A DNA stretch of 28,316 nucleotides, taken from a virus. The DNA is taken from the IMG/VR virus record IMGVR_UViG_3300030060_006852, positions 1,352 to 29,667 of that record; one strand, written 5' to 3'. Positions within the stretch are counted from its first letter, which is position 1, and each line of letters opens with the position of its first letter. The position numbers were made by a program, and so were the translations under genes. Shown piece after piece: positions 1 to 11,280 of the stretch. A model generated the notes under the pieces. It did not search any database, was not told the origin of the DNA, and worked only from the letters and a program-made list of their open reading frames with translations.

Positions 1-3000
1 CGAATGAGTAGGAACCAAGGACGCTACTTCCTACACTCGCTACCACTCCATGACCAGATGAAAGTTCAGTGTGAACACGGAATGTTTGTGTTGATCCAAC
101 TCTGGTTATATGACTTACTTGATACACACCATCAAGACACGTGGTTGCAATTCCTACAACAGCAGAACCGTTGCTTGTTCTGGCAGTCAGAATACCCCCA
201 CTGGATACATTAGATCTACTTACAACAAAATAATCACCAGTGCCTATACCAGTCTCTACGATACCACCAAGATTATTTTCTCTTAGCGGTGAATTAGATG
301 GTATTGAGAAATCTAATTGCAATCCTTTTGATGTGACACCAACTCCAACTATGTCACCATGATCGCCTACCATTGTTACACCAGAGATTGATTTATATGG
401 GTTAGTGAACGTAGTCGTGCCGAAACCACTATTGTCTTTATCGGTATCAATAATCTTTACACCAAAAGTTGAGGTGTTTGGATCTTCTGTTTTTGTAAAT
501 CCTATTATTCCTGATTGTCCATACACCACGGTGTCACTTGTAGCAACGTCAGCTATAATTCTTGTGGCAGGGAAAATTTGTCCTGCGTATAATCCTCGTG
601 CTTTGCTTACAATAGCACCATCAACAACTTTATCATGTTCTTGTTTTCTCCATGTAACTGGTCTAAGAGTGCTCTTCGTTGCACTTATACCCTGAGCTTT
701 ATAAATTGTTGTTTGTAAAGTATCTCTTGATACGGTCTCTCTTATAGTTCTTGGATTCTGTTTAAGTATTGATCTGTCTTCGGGTGGACTTTGTAATGTA
801 ATTATGTCACCCTTAGTTATTGTTTCAACTGCTGATGCTTCAGTTACATCAGCGTCTGTGCCACGATAGAATAAAACTTGTAATGATGATCCAAATGCAG
901 GTGCCTCTGTGAATTCAATTTGTGTGCCACCATTGAAATTATATGCAACACCAGGTTTTTGAAGCACATCATTTATAAAAATTAAGATTACATCATCAAG
1001 ACTTATAAGATTACCTGTTGCCTTTTCGATACTAACTGGTGTGTTATTTTCTGTGATTGTAAATATTTTTTTACTTCCATTGAATTCATTTGAAAAATCA
1101 TCTAATATTTGAAACTTACCTAACACCCAACCTGAAAATTTATCATCACTTGTTTCAGTTACGGTAAAGGTTGCAGGTTGAAAATTCGTGCCAGCACTTA
1201 TATTTGTAGGAATACCTGCCACTGTAAGTTGTTCACCAACTGTAAAACCATATCCTGTGTTTATTATCTCTGATTTTGAAATACTGTCCCCCACACCAAT
1301 TGTGATTGACACTGATGCACCAATACCAGTGTTAGCACTTATCAATTTTATATCATCATAACCATATGGTGAATCAAATTCAAGCAAGGGAACATTGGTA
1401 AATGTATAACCCACACCTGGCGTTCCATCCATGAAAACTTTTTTAATTCTACCATCTTGCACTGAGAATGTGCCTGCTGCAGCAGTTGTTGGATTACCAC
1501 CTAATACTCTAACTCTAAATTGAGTGCCAGCTTCCCTATAACCTGAACCAGTATATCCCATCGCCACTGTTATAGTACCAAAACCAGAAACAACTGCTGT
1601 TCCAAAACCAGTAATTGTTTGTTGATATCCAAAACCTTGAGAGTTGCCAAGACCAGATATTACACCTCTCCTTGGTAATCTATTAGCATTGACATCAGAG
1701 GTTGAGTATACCTCAGTTTGGCCTTCAATATCATTACCAGTAAATCTTATTGATGTAATACCAGAATTACTTAAATACTCATAATCGGTTTCTGGTTTTT
1801 GAAATACATTATTAATCAAGACAACACCAAAATCAGTATTGATTCCTGTTATATTTGATCCACCACTTGTCATTGTAAATGTTTTTGCTATGCCTGTAAA
1901 ATTTGGTGCTAAATCATCAAGCAAAAAGTTACCACTATAATCTGATCTTGTAAATACCCTTCCTTGAAACTCACTTCCTTGCACTACGTCAGCAACAAGT
2001 AACTTGTGTGTTCCTATACCTGCAGATGTAAGTGTTATGCCAACACCAGTAAGAGCATCTCCCTTAGTTTCTGCAAATGAAAAGTTATTGTTGTCATTTT
2101 TTATTATAAAATAATCTCTATTACCCACTAGAGGTGATGGTGGAGTGATTGATCTAAGTTTTACTTGTGTGCCAGTATCAAATTGTTCAGTCAACGCAGT
2201 AAACCTATTTGTTACTACATCAACATTAAAAGATGAGACTCCTACAAATTGTCTCGTACCACCAAAAGGCACATCGGAAAAATGAATTTTATCTTGTCTG
2301 ATATTATAATCACCTTTTAACAAGGTAATGGTAGAATTATTAGAGTGTGCCTCTTCTGTGGTTCCCATCCATGCTCTATCTAAAAGAACATTATTTGACA
2401 TGGTGCCAAAACCAATTACTTGTATCCTTAATATCTCATTACCTATCTGAATCAGATCATATTGTTTGAATCCTCTTATATCTGCAAATCTCACCTCACG
2501 ATTCAACATTGTATTCTCAGTCGTAGTCGCTGTGCCTGTGACGCTTAGAAGAGGTGATTGTATGACATTATCAATTGATATAATGCACTTGGTGTCTAAT
2601 TTTTGTGCAGTAAACCTATGTGTTGTCCCTACCCCCACCGTGGTCAATCCGATTGGATCGTTTGAAAGAGCAAATGCTTTCGTAGCTGCTAGTTTGAATT
2701 TATCCTCATTTAATTTTATGACAAATACAGATGATGGTAATAATGTGGCACCACCCACACCACTGCTTGTATGATCTATACCTACTGCTCTCCCACCTCC
2801 AGTATCATACGTCAATTCCTCACCAGTGGTATAAAAATGATTTTTTATAACAAACGTATCAGCACCTAGTAAAACTTTTGTGCTTGAACTACCATCAAAC
2901 TCTTGTGAAAATATCGGGTCACCTTGATGAGTAAGGTTGAATGACCTTTGAAAACTCTCACTTTGTCTATTGAATTGTTTATTGACTGATGCTAATTGAA

Positions 3001-3007
3001 AAGACAT
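1..3007 (-). CDS. giant virion structural protein, C-terminus cut by window edge
   Basis: The ATG at 3005-3007 overlaps the TAA of the upstream gene by one base (TAATG), and the frame stays open to base 2, so about 1002 residues are visible and the true end lies outside the window. The protein begins MSFQLASVNKQFNRQ and is Gly/Ser/Thr/Ile/Val-rich, without signal peptide or membrane segments, as expected of a beta-rich phage tail or baseplate protein. Residues about 45-125 hold a module (GEELTYDTGG, then a short VFVIKLNEDKFKL-type strand) that closely resembles modules in the upstream 2757-residue protein. Further in there are repeats of the type GxGYxxxPxxxxxxxG. It is the fourth gene of the gp25-gp6 operon, so a baseplate, tail-fibre or neck role is likely, but I do not recognise a named T4 equivalent. 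It could correspond by position to a wedge protein such as gp7, gp8 or gp10; the sequence does not prove this. Confidence 0.8.
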   Translation of the reverse strand, partial: MSFQLASVNKQFNRQSESFQRSFNLTHQGDPIFSQEFDGSSSTKVLLGADTFVIKNHFYTTGEELTYDTGGGRAVGIDHTSSGVGGATLLPSSVFVIKLNEDKFKLAATKAFALSNDPIGLTTVGVGTTHRFTAQKLDTKCIISIDNVIQSPLLSVTGTATTTENTMLNREVRFADIRGFKQYDLIQIGNEILRIQVIGFGTMSNNVLLDRAWMGTTEEAHSNNSTITLLKGDYNIRQDKIHFSDVPFGGTRQFVGVSSFNVDVVTNRFTALTEQFDTGTQVKLRSITPPSPLVGNRDYFIIKNDNNNFSFAETKGDALTGVGITLTSAGIGTHKLLVADVVQGSEFQGRVFTRSDYSGNFLLDDLAPNFTGIAKTFTMTSGGSNITGINTDFGVVLINNVFQKPETDYEYLSNSGITSIRFTGNDIEGQTEVYSTSDVNANRLPRRGVISGLGNSQGFGYQQTITGFGTAVVSGFGTITVAMGYTGSGYREAGTQFRVRVLGGNPTTAAAGTFSVQDGRIKKVFMDGTPGVGYTFTNVPLLEFDSPYGYDDIKLISANTGIGASVSITIGVGDSISKSEIINTGYGFTVGEQLTVAGIPTNISAGTNFQPATFTVTETSDDKFSGWVLGKFQILDDFSNEFNGSKKIFTITENNTPVSIEKATGNLISLDDVILIFINDVLQKPGVAYNFNGGTQIEFTEAPAFGSSLQVLFYRGTDADVTEASAVETITKGDIITLQSPPEDRSILKQNPRTIRETVSRDTLQTTIYKAQGISATKSTLRPVTWRKQEHDKVVDGAIVSKARGLYAGQIFPATRIIADVATSDTVVYGQSGIIGFTKTEDPNTSTFGVKIIDTDKDNSGFGTTTFTNPYKSISGVTMVGDHGDIVGVGVTSKGLQLDFSIPSNSPLRENNLGGIVETGIGTGDYFVVSRSNVSSGGILTARTSNGSAVVGIATTCLDGVYQVSHITRVGSTQTFRVHTELSSGHGVVASVGSSVLGSYSF

Positions 3008-6000
3008 TATAGGTTGTAGGTTTGATCGCTTGCTACTGAATCTGGTTTGTCAATTTTGAGTTCAGCTACTCTTACTGTATACGCTTTATTTGCAACTGGT
3101 AAGAATCGTAATTGAGTATTAGTTCCTGTAATATGTATGTCAGTATTTGCCATATTACGTTTTTCACTATCATCTGTGAATAAGTTATTGTACTTATTAA
3201 ACGCTGCATTACCACCAAATGAATTTGCACCCACTACAAATACCGAATATCTATCATCAGTGGTGTTGTGTATCTCTACGTGGAATCTACAAGTCGTATA
3301 ATTTGCGTATGCTTTTGTTGATATAACTTGTTGTGTAGGTGACCCACTTGCAACAATATTTGTAAATGTGCCATCTAACTCAGTATCACCAACAACATAT
3401 GACCCTGTGATATCAGTGTTACCATGAGTTTGTGCGACTCCCACTGATCTTGAGAATGCTGTTACGGTGACCGCCATTCCCACTGGTGACGTGTGTCTAA
3501 GTTTCAATACGTTACTCAACATATTGATTTGGAATTGACCAATATCCGTATCAGCATCCATCTTACCAAAATTAGTGAAAACAACATTATTAGAACCCTT
3601 CGCTAACCACGTAAATTCATCTATTTCCTTCTCAGCAAGAGGACCTCTTGCTGCAACAAGTATGCTGCCAGATTTGTATAGTGTGGCATCAATCGCATCA
3701 ACTTCCTGTACCACTGATGATCCAAATACATTCAGTGCAAGTGTTTTACCTTTATATTCTTGGAATCCAAATGAAGTAGAACCTACGCCAACACCGTTAG
3801 TCAATATTTCTTTATGAAATGTGACATCATAACTAAATGCTGTATTATTTGGAACAAACGAGACACTCGCAAGAGGACCGTTTGTTTCTGTAATAAATTC
3901 TCCCAAATCATCTGCATCGCTAAGTTCTGAATAGTTATTGATGTATGCATCAGTGCCATCATGGAACACAACAAATTCAGTATATTGAGTCATATTGAAA
4001 GATGTATCTTGTGTCGTATCAAGCACAACCTGTGCGTAGTATTTGATAGCATTGATACCATCACCACCAGGTCCTCCTGAGATCATGTCAAAGGTATCAA
4101 GTTCCACAGATCTGACAAGGTTTGGGTCTGAGTAGAATTGAGGACTCAAATCATCTATACTCAATACTCTGTTAGTTGAACAAATTATTGCATCACCAAA
4201 TCTACCTGATTTGAATCTTACTTCATCTGAAATATTCTCATCAAGATTTGTATTCTCGCTCACCAAATCAAAATTAGGTGTCTCTAGTAATGATGCTTCC
4301 TCATCTATAATAATTACATTACCTGTGCCTGATGATATACCAGACGGTTGAGGTGCAACAACAGGGACAGAATTTATAAGTAAATCTGAATGTTTTTTGA
4401 AACCTGCTATGTGTGCAAGAGAGTCAACAGGTTCACTCCAACTATTAATTCCAACGGTGCTCTTGAGTGAGTATGAGAAATGTTGATAATAGTCATTATC
4501 TTGAACCCTTTGATAGAAATCATTGAGTTTACCTGTATCTCTCTCCCAACCAAATGATTTTTCTGTAGACGTATCAAGAGTAAAATGACCCGTGTATTCT
4601 ACCGTTGAATCTATAGTGCCACCTGCTTTAGAGAATTTACCAGTGATAACATCACCAGTATTAAAACCAACTAGAGTGTCAACTCTTAAGACATTTTTTG
4701 TTTTACCTTTACCTTTGACAACATTTGCTTCTCTTCCTGATGATGATACGACTGGTTCACCATTTAGGAATGTGCTTTCTATAAGTTTTACCTTGAACTT
4801 GGCAATATCTTTATCCTTAGTAACTGTTCCAAATTTTCCAAAATCATGTAAACCAGGATCTTTGTCAACAACGTAAGTGATTGTTGCTCCATTCAAATTA
4901 CCAAAAGCAGTATCTATTCCTGTGAGCGTAAATGTTTTATATCCAAAATCAGATGAATTATATCCATTTCCTGTACTTACACCCACATTCTCCACAAATA
5001 CCTTATCACCAACATCAAATGGCATTGGCACATCTGTATTGAAACCTGTAAGAGGTGTTTGTAATCTAAGTGTTACATTAGGATCGCTGTATGTGGCACT
5101 GATGATACCAACACCGTTTGTATTATTAATTGCAAGTAGTTCAACATCACCAGTGCTTAGATTACCGCCACCAGTAATTACCTTGACATTTGAGACTGAT
5201 CCACCCTTTATTTCTGCTTCAAATTTTGCATTTTCATTTATAGTATTTGTTTTGCTGTTATAAACTACAAAATTTGGAGGTGTAAGGTAATTTTTTCCTG
5301 TTGATGTTATTGCCACACTGTCAACAGCAAAATTGTCCTTCAAATTAATCAATTGTTGAACAGAAGCTTGTGGTTGTAATGTCAGATCAGAAGGATAATC
5401 ATACCCTGTATCAATCATTGATACTTTATCAATTTTACCTATATCATTTCCGAATGCTTTTAGATTAACAGAGGATCCTGTTGTTGATGCTACAGAAACT
5501 TGAGGTATATCTTTGTAATTAGTGCCACCACCTTGTAATAGAACTCTTGCAACACCACCTCTGACATTTTTTGAATTAGTGATGTATGATAAACTCGATG
5601 CACTTGAGTATCCCACACGTTCAGGGACTGTAAATAAATTCCAACTAAAAGTATTTGTATCCTTTGATAGGATTGTATGTGTGCCAGTAAATTTGCTCTT
5701 GTTTACAAATATTTTAGAATAATTGTTTATCTCATTATTGACCTCAATTATTTTTGTGTTTTGAAGTGGTAAGAATTTATAATAAAGTACGTCAGGAACT
5801 TTATTAGTAAAATGAATAGATGTTTTAGACCCTGCATTGCCAGGTATGCCACTATTGACAACTTCAATCGCAGATTTGCCAGTGCCGACAAAAGGTTTAT
5901 TATAATCTTGATCCAAGAAAAATAATAATTTTGTATTCTCAAGAGATACACTTGAAGTGTCTATCTCCAATGTATCGCCTAATGTCAATGATATGGGTGG

Positions 6001-9000
6001 ATTGACTGAAGAACCAATGCTAACAAACCTTGTGCCAGGATCATACACTGCTGTTACTGAACTTGTTGCAGACGACACCACGGTGAGATTTATTATATCA
6101 TTCCTCTCAAATGTATGATTACTTGAAGTTGCGGTTACTTCTATAATTCTTAGGGTTCCTGTAACCACATCTTTTTTAGTCTTGAAGAAGTGCGTATTTC
6201 CTATACCTGCATTTGCACTAAGCATAACCCTTTGTAAGTCAGATCCTATGCCAGTTCTTGTAGTTACGACTCCAACTAAATTTGTGTCAATTACTTGTAA
6301 AAATACCTCAGGTGGCATCGGAGCAGTAAATGATGTGTTGACACGTTTCATTGCATCTGTTTGATATCTTATCGATGTGCCAGCTCCAGGATTGTACTCC
6401 ACCTTATCTCCAGTCTTGAAAGGATGATTTGGTAGGTAGAATGATCTTGTAGGTATGAATATGTTTTTTGTTTCGTTCCCAAAGAATGATGTAGTTTGAT
6501 TACCACCCCTTCCAGCTACTGTAACTGTGGTGCCGATTCCTACACCAAAAGTACTACCTGTTCCTACAGAAGATTCAGCATTGAAATAGTAAATTTCATC
6601 TTCTGGTGTGTTTAGACTGACAGGATTTTCAAGTGAATAGGTAAATTCATTCTCTATTCTAGTAAGTTCTGTTCCAAATGAATGAGCGACACCAGTTGTA
6701 CCATTTTGTGCTCTTATAAATTCAACTCTGTTATTGTTGAAATCGAAATTATAAATCTTGAGTTGTTCATTTTCAATTTGAACTAAATCATTAATTTTAA
6801 ATTTATAATCCTTTATAACATCAGGCAACCACTCATTTAATAAAACACTTGTAGTCAAACCAGTCGCAGCACTGGTGCCCATACTCATTCCGATTCCAGA
6901 TCTTACAGTCTTGACGCTTATTCTTGATTGTGTTGTGAGATTGGTGTGTGTTGAAGTAGATATACCTATTATTTCTACGAATGCATTGTTGGCAAGATTG
7001 TGAGGTCCTGTGTGTATTCCAGTCACAGTAAGACCATTTGACACCAATACAATATCATCAATCTCGGTGATAGTGGATGTGATAGTGCTTATGCCAGGTC
7101 CTTCTACAAAATTTACCTGACCTATGGCATTGAAACCGCCAGTATTACTATTATTAAATACTAACTTATCTCCTACATTATAGTCTTTACCTGCTGTTAC
7201 AACTTGAATAGCATCGATTGTGCCATTTTTAGTTCTAAGTATTTTTGAAATAATATTTGTATTCTTATTTGCGTTAGGAACAAAGTCATATTCATTGATA
7301 TTATATGCTTGAGTGTTCCTTACAAAACTCATGGATATTGGATCTAAATCTTGAGAAGATTCGTATGCAGTATTGAATTTTTGAAGTTTTGAATAGTATG
7401 AATCACCAATTATATAAGGGAATAGAGGTGTTCTAACGCCATCAAAAGGACTGTTAGCGTTATTTACTTGTATGGGTTCTACCGTGGTGTAGTAAGCATA
7501 TACACCATTTGGATACTCAGGTGTAGGAGCAAATCGACCATTATGCTCATCAAGATCACCCGTACCTTCAACATATGTAAAGTCTTCTATGAAAAATCCA
7601 GCAGGGTAGATATTGATATTAGGTCCGTCAACTCGTTGACCTGCTAACTTACGATAACTTGATTCAATATACTTCTTATTACCGTCAACTATGGCGAAAG
7701 GTCCGTAAATTGGATTACCGTCATACGCCCACCCTACAATCGGTGAATGATCTTGTCCCACATCACCTATAAAGTTTCTTAGGTTTCTTGGAACATAATA
7801 ATTTACATATGGATTTCCTAAATCTTTGTCTCTTGGTGTCTCAAGAAAACCATCATCGTCCTTTACGTCACCAAACTTAGCATATCTCTCTACTTGATTT
7901 ATTGTCCATGACTTAATTACACTAGAAAATATCGCTCCCTCGCCAGGTGCTTCTGCTCTTGCTGTCGTTGTAAGTTGATTATATCCTTTTCCTTTTTCAA
8001 TTATATCAATACTTATTATCTTACCATTTGACACATTTGCCTTTACTTTACTTCCCTCACCATCTCCAGTGATAATAATGTCAGGAGTGCTAAAGAAATT
8101 TTCTCCTCCATCTTTTACAATCACCTGATCTATGCCACCATCAACAATAAACGGTTGCAGAAATGCTTTTTTACCAACCACTGTGTTTATGAATGGTTTG
8201 TAATTATCATTTATTACTGTTGATCCAAAATCACTACCCTTTTCATTTACATGCACTGCAATAATGTTTCCACGTATGATTGGAGTTGCACTCGCATTAT
8301 CAGTAGATATTCCTTGTCTACCAGTAATGTCTAAAGATATTGGTGGATCTTGAAAAGTATGTGTTCCTAATCCGTCGTTCTTCAAGGATATGTATGAAGA
8401 TAATTTTTTATCTTCTGATAGTCTAAAACTATTATCATCAATTTTATCAACAAAATATTCACCCCCATTAGTAAGTCCACCGATAACTGAAGTATCTGAT
8501 GAATATTTTACTATCTCTGAATTTTCAAATCCATGCGAAGTTATATTGATAGTATCTCTGAATGTATTGATACCAGAGATAGTACGGAGTTCTCTATTTT
8601 TAAAGAAACCTTGATTCTCAACTAAAATTTTATCAACTTTACTTCTTATAGCAGTTGTTCTAAATTTATGTAATCCACCACCATTTAGAGTCAAATCTAT
8701 TGTACCAATACCAGCGAGTGCTTTTACTTTTGATTCTGATAGATGTATTTGAAAATCATCTATCTTTACAACAAAATATGGGGCAGTGTCTACTAAAGTG
8801 CCAGGTGTAACTCCTATTCCTATCGGATTACTTCCACCTGTATCATAAATTATTTCTTCACCATCTTTGAATCCATGAGGTTTTGCAAATACAAATCTAT
8901 CAGTCGCAGTGTTTACAACACTACCCGATGATGTAGCATCAAATTCAACAATATGATGAGATTGTTTCATCTTTGCCTTCGCTACAGCTGTGGTATCATT

Positions 9001-11280
9001 TCCTCCTACAATTTTTACAATTGGTATATCTTCATAATCAAGTCCTCCATTATCAACTAAAATCTCTTGTAACGTGCCCTCGACTTGTGCAATAACCGAT
9101 GCTCCCACACCAGTATGTCCGTCTTGTGTGACCGATAATCTTGGTGGATTTACAATGTCATAATTGGTGCCTTTATTCAATACCTCAACACTCTGCAAAG
9201 GTCCAAAATACACTATATCAGATGATTTGTATGAGTATGCCTCAACACCATTTACGAATAAACCTACCCCTCCTTGTACAGTTCTCTCGTTATCACCAAA
9301 TTCAGGCTTATCAAATTTCCTAAGTAATTTTTGTCCACCCATCTCATTACCAAAGATAGAAAATGGAGTAAGTGTATGTGAAGTTGTCACTCCAATATCA
9401 TTACCAAAAAATGCTGTTATGAATTGACCTCTCCTTACGTTCTCTCCTGTGTAAGCAAGTTTTACAGTGCTACTATCAACTTTCTTGATATAATACGCTT
9501 CACCCTCATTTAAATTTGTGAGTGTGCCGATACCCAAAGATGAGTATACTACTAAATCACCATCATGTAAATTATGATCAGGTAAATTTATTTCAACTTG
9601 AGTGGTTGATATACCTGAATTTGAGAATGTCCTAACTCTTTTTTGCGGATCAATAGGCCAGTGAGGGAGACTGTTTGAAGCAACATGGGGCACTCCAAAT
9701 TGAGAGTAAGTGTTTTGAACATCAGCTGTAATATCACCTTGCAATTTTAATATTCTTCTTATAAAGTATTTTCTCTTATCATCAAGTGTGGGGACGTTTA
9801 CAGATATTGAGAATTCATTATCATCATCATATACAAAGGTTATACTACCTACAAAAATGTTAGACGATTCAACTGTATCGATGACTTCAATCTGATCTCC
9901 AACATATAATGAAAATTCTTTTGCAGATAATGTAATGTCATAATTATTTGTGTCACGTAAAAAGAATGTGTCTATAGCATAGGTTGAAGCAGTATTGTAT
10001 ATCCAAGTTTTATATTCCAACTCTCTTTCTATTTTACCTAGTTGACTTACGTTTATATTTGAATCTTCCTGTTGATTAATCGGACTTCCAACAAATTCAT
10101 TCAAGACACCTAACACACTAAATGTGACAGGTAGATTAATGTCACCGTTTTCATATGAAGTAGCGACTATGCCTGATTTCACTGTTGATCCAATCCCACA
10201 TGGCGATGTTAGTGGTGAAATGTCTCTAAATTGAGTTAGAGATTTTGAATTATAAGTAAGAATTCTATCTTCAAAATCTATTGAACCAGTTGCAGCAAAT
10301 CCTACTGTTGAATCCACATTCAATACTGTTGACCCAATAGGTGATGATTTTGTAAGAAAAGTTTTCCCTACTTGTTTGAATTTACCTATTGTAGTGCCTT
10401 TTGATATTGCAATTTTGTAATATGTTTTTCCACCTATGATTGACCTCTCAACACTGTAAATAGAACCACTTGTTTGGAGTGGTGTTGTCTCTTGTACGAG
10501 ACTTTGCCCAAATATTTTGAGTGGATTGCCTGATATCACTTCACACAGCAAGACATCATTTACAATATAATCAGCATCTGATGGACTAATGATATATTTT
10601 GATGGTTGAATCATCTCAACCTTTTCACCATACAATGCACCAAATAATATTTTGAATGCTTCCTCTGTACCCTTTGACTTATAAAAATCTTTTGCTTGTC
10701 TTATAAAATTAGATTGATCTAACTTCTCATCTAATTTTCTCTCAGCAAAACCAGGCAATACTTGTTTTTTTAGTTTCTTTAGAAACTCTTGTAAAAATAC
10801 ATTACTAAGGTTGTGAACTCTGGTGTCTACAGCATGAGTCGCTACTCCACTATTAGTAAATGTGAGATATTCTGGTTGATTAGTTCTATTATTATTTTCT
10901 ATTCCACTAAACCCTCTTACACATCCCTCAAATGACGTAGAACCGATGCCTGTGTATGTTATGACTTCATTATCAATCTTCAATAAACCATATTGACTTG
11001 GCCATCCATTTGTAGAGTCAACATATATTACGTCGTCATTCGCTCTTGTATATTGACTTACTGATGTAAAACCAATAAGATTTTCAGTGTTTAAAAAATC
11101 TAAACTTTTGTACTCAACAAGGTTTTCAGCAATATCTATAGCACCACCTTGATACTCTTGGGAGATATAATACTGTTTTAGAAAATCACCTAGAAGAGGA
11201 TTCTCCTCGTCAATTACCTGTGGTATTTGACTCTCAATTATTTCATTTATTTTGACTTTTGTTAATGATGTCTGTATCAT
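3007..11280 (-). CDS. giant YHYH-domain virion structural protein (2757 aa)
   Basis: This is one of the largest proteins one expects in a marine T4-like phage. The N-terminus (residues 1-240) is mostly helical and ends in a segment reading AKDFYKSKGTEEAFKILFG, a motif of a conserved N-terminal region of such baseplate-associated proteins as I remember them. The middle is a series of beta modules: several end in G-x-G-Y or G-x-D-Y turns, and several pair a 'HGF..GE.I.Y' strand with a 'YFV.KID...F.LSE' strand (about residues 540-1000). Residues about 1180-1275 form a recognisable YHYH domain: VGWAYDGNPIYGPF, then LDEHNGRF, then TPEYPNGVYAYYTT. The C-terminal 500 residues differ and may form an exposed domain. 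It starts at ATG 11278-11280, overlapping the gp6-like stop, and its own stop overlaps the next start. Virion location and baseplate/tail-fibre linkage are inferred from operon position; the exact role is unknown. Confidence 0.85.
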   Translation of the reverse strand: MIQTSLTKVKINEIIESQIPQVIDEENPLLGDFLKQYYISQEYQGGAIDIAENLVEYKSLDFLNTENLIGFTSVSQYTRANDDVIYVDSTNGWPSQYGLLKIDNEVITYTGIGSTSFEGCVRGFSGIENNNRTNQPEYLTFTNSGVATHAVDTRVHNLSNVFLQEFLKKLKKQVLPGFAERKLDEKLDQSNFIRQAKDFYKSKGTEEAFKILFGALYGEKVEMIQPSKYIISPSDADYIVNDVLLCEVISGNPLKIFGQSLVQETTPLQTSGSIYSVERSIIGGKTYYKIAISKGTTIGKFKQVGKTFLTKSSPIGSTVLNVDSTVGFAATGSIDFEDRILTYNSKSLTQFRDISPLTSPCGIGSTVKSGIVATSYENGDINLPVTFSVLGVLNEFVGSPINQQEDSNINVSQLGKIERELEYKTWIYNTASTYAIDTFFLRDTNNYDITLSAKEFSLYVGDQIEVIDTVESSNIFVGSITFVYDDDNEFSISVNVPTLDDKRKYFIRRILKLQGDITADVQNTYSQFGVPHVASNSLPHWPIDPQKRVRTFSNSGISTTQVEINLPDHNLHDGDLVVYSSLGIGTLTNLNEGEAYYIKKVDSSTVKLAYTGENVRRGQFITAFFGNDIGVTTSHTLTPFSIFGNEMGGQKLLRKFDKPEFGDNERTVQGGVGLFVNGVEAYSYKSSDIVYFGPLQSVEVLNKGTNYDIVNPPRLSVTQDGHTGVGASVIAQVEGTLQEILVDNGGLDYEDIPIVKIVGGNDTTAVAKAKMKQSHHIVEFDATSSGSVVNTATDRFVFAKPHGFKDGEEIIYDTGGSNPIGIGVTPGTLVDTAPYFVVKIDDFQIHLSESKVKALAGIGTIDLTLNGGGLHKFRTTAIRSKVDKILVENQGFFKNRELRTISGINTFRDTINITSHGFENSEIVKYSSDTSVIGGLTNGGEYFVDKIDDNSFRLSEDKKLSSYISLKNDGLGTHTFQDPPISLDITGRQGISTDNASATPIIRGNIIAVHVNEKGSDFGSTVINDNYKPFINTVVGKKAFLQPFIVDGGIDQVIVKDGGENFFSTPDIIITGDGEGSKVKANVSNGKIISIDIIEKGKGYNQLTTTARAEAPGEGAIFSSVIKSWTINQVERYAKFGDVKDDDGFLETPRDKDLGNPYVNYYVPRNLRNFIGDVGQDHSPIVGWAYDGNPIYGPFAIVDGNKKYIESSYRKLAGQRVDGPNINIYPAGFFIEDFTYVEGTGDLDEHNGRFAPTPEYPNGVYAYYTTVEPIQVNNANSPFDGVRTPLFPYIIGDSYYSKLQKFNTAYESSQDLDPISMSFVRNTQAYNINEYDFVPNANKNTNIISKILRTKNGTIDAIQVVTAGKDYNVGDKLVFNNSNTGGFNAIGQVNFVEGPGISTITSTITEIDDIVLVSNGLTVTGIHTGPHNLANNAFVEIIGISTSTHTNLTTQSRISVKTVRSGIGMSMGTSAATGLTTSVLLNEWLPDVIKDYKFKINDLVQIENEQLKIYNFDFNNNRVEFIRAQNGTTGVAHSFGTELTRIENEFTYSLENPVSLNTPEDEIYYFNAESSVGTGSTFGVGIGTTVTVAGRGGNQTTSFFGNETKNIFIPTRSFYLPNHPFKTGDKVEYNPGAGTSIRYQTDAMKRVNTSFTAPMPPEVFLQVIDTNLVGVVTTRTGIGSDLQRVMLSANAGIGNTHFFKTKKDVVTGTLRIIEVTATSSNHTFERNDIINLTVVSSATSSVTAVYDPGTRFVSIGSSVNPPISLTLGDTLEIDTSSVSLENTKLLFFLDQDYNKPFVGTGKSAIEVVNSGIPGNAGSKTSIHFTNKVPDVLYYKFLPLQNTKIIEVNNEINNYSKIFVNKSKFTGTHTILSKDTNTFSWNLFTVPERVGYSSASSLSYITNSKNVRGGVARVLLQGGGTNYKDIPQVSVASTTGSSVNLKAFGNDIGKIDKVSMIDTGYDYPSDLTLQPQASVQQLINLKDNFAVDSVAITSTGKNYLTPPNFVVYNSKTNTINENAKFEAEIKGGSVSNVKVITGGGNLSTGDVELLAINNTNGVGIISATYSDPNVTLRLQTPLTGFNTDVPMPFDVGDKVFVENVGVSTGNGYNSSDFGYKTFTLTGIDTAFGNLNGATITYVVDKDPGLHDFGKFGTVTKDKDIAKFKVKLIESTFLNGEPVVSSSGREANVVKGKGKTKNVLRVDTLVGFNTGDVITGKFSKAGGTIDSTVEYTGHFTLDTSTEKSFGWERDTGKLNDFYQRVQDNDYYQHFSYSLKSTVGINSWSEPVDSLAHIAGFKKHSDLLINSVPVVAPQPSGISSGTGNVIIIDEEASLLETPNFDLVSENTNLDENISDEVRFKSGRFGDAIICSTNRVLSIDDLSPQFYSDPNLVRSVELDTFDMISGGPGGDGINAIKYYAQVVLDTTQDTSFNMTQYTEFVVFHDGTDAYINNYSELSDADDLGEFITETNGPLASVSFVPNNTAFSYDVTFHKEILTNGVGVGSTSFGFQEYKGKTLALNVFGSSVVQEVDAIDATLYKSGSILVAARGPLAEKEIDEFTWLAKGSNNVVFTNFGKMDADTDIGQFQINMLSNVLKLRHTSPVGMAVTVTAFSRSVGVAQTHGNTDITGSYVVGDTELDGTFTNIVASGSPTQQVISTKAYANYTTCRFHVEIHNTTDDRYSVFVVGANSFGGNAAFNKYNNLFTDDSEKRNMANTDIHITGTNTQLRFLPVANKAYTVRVAELKIDKPDSVASDQTYNL

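Noticed and set aside
405-695. Plus-strand open frames antisense to the structural genes (for example 405-695, 2466-2774, 4877-5263, 9164-9427)
   Set aside because: They lie wholly within the coding frame of the giant proteins, have low-complexity or Pro/Thr/Ser-rich products typical of antisense shadows, and no promoter or start context.
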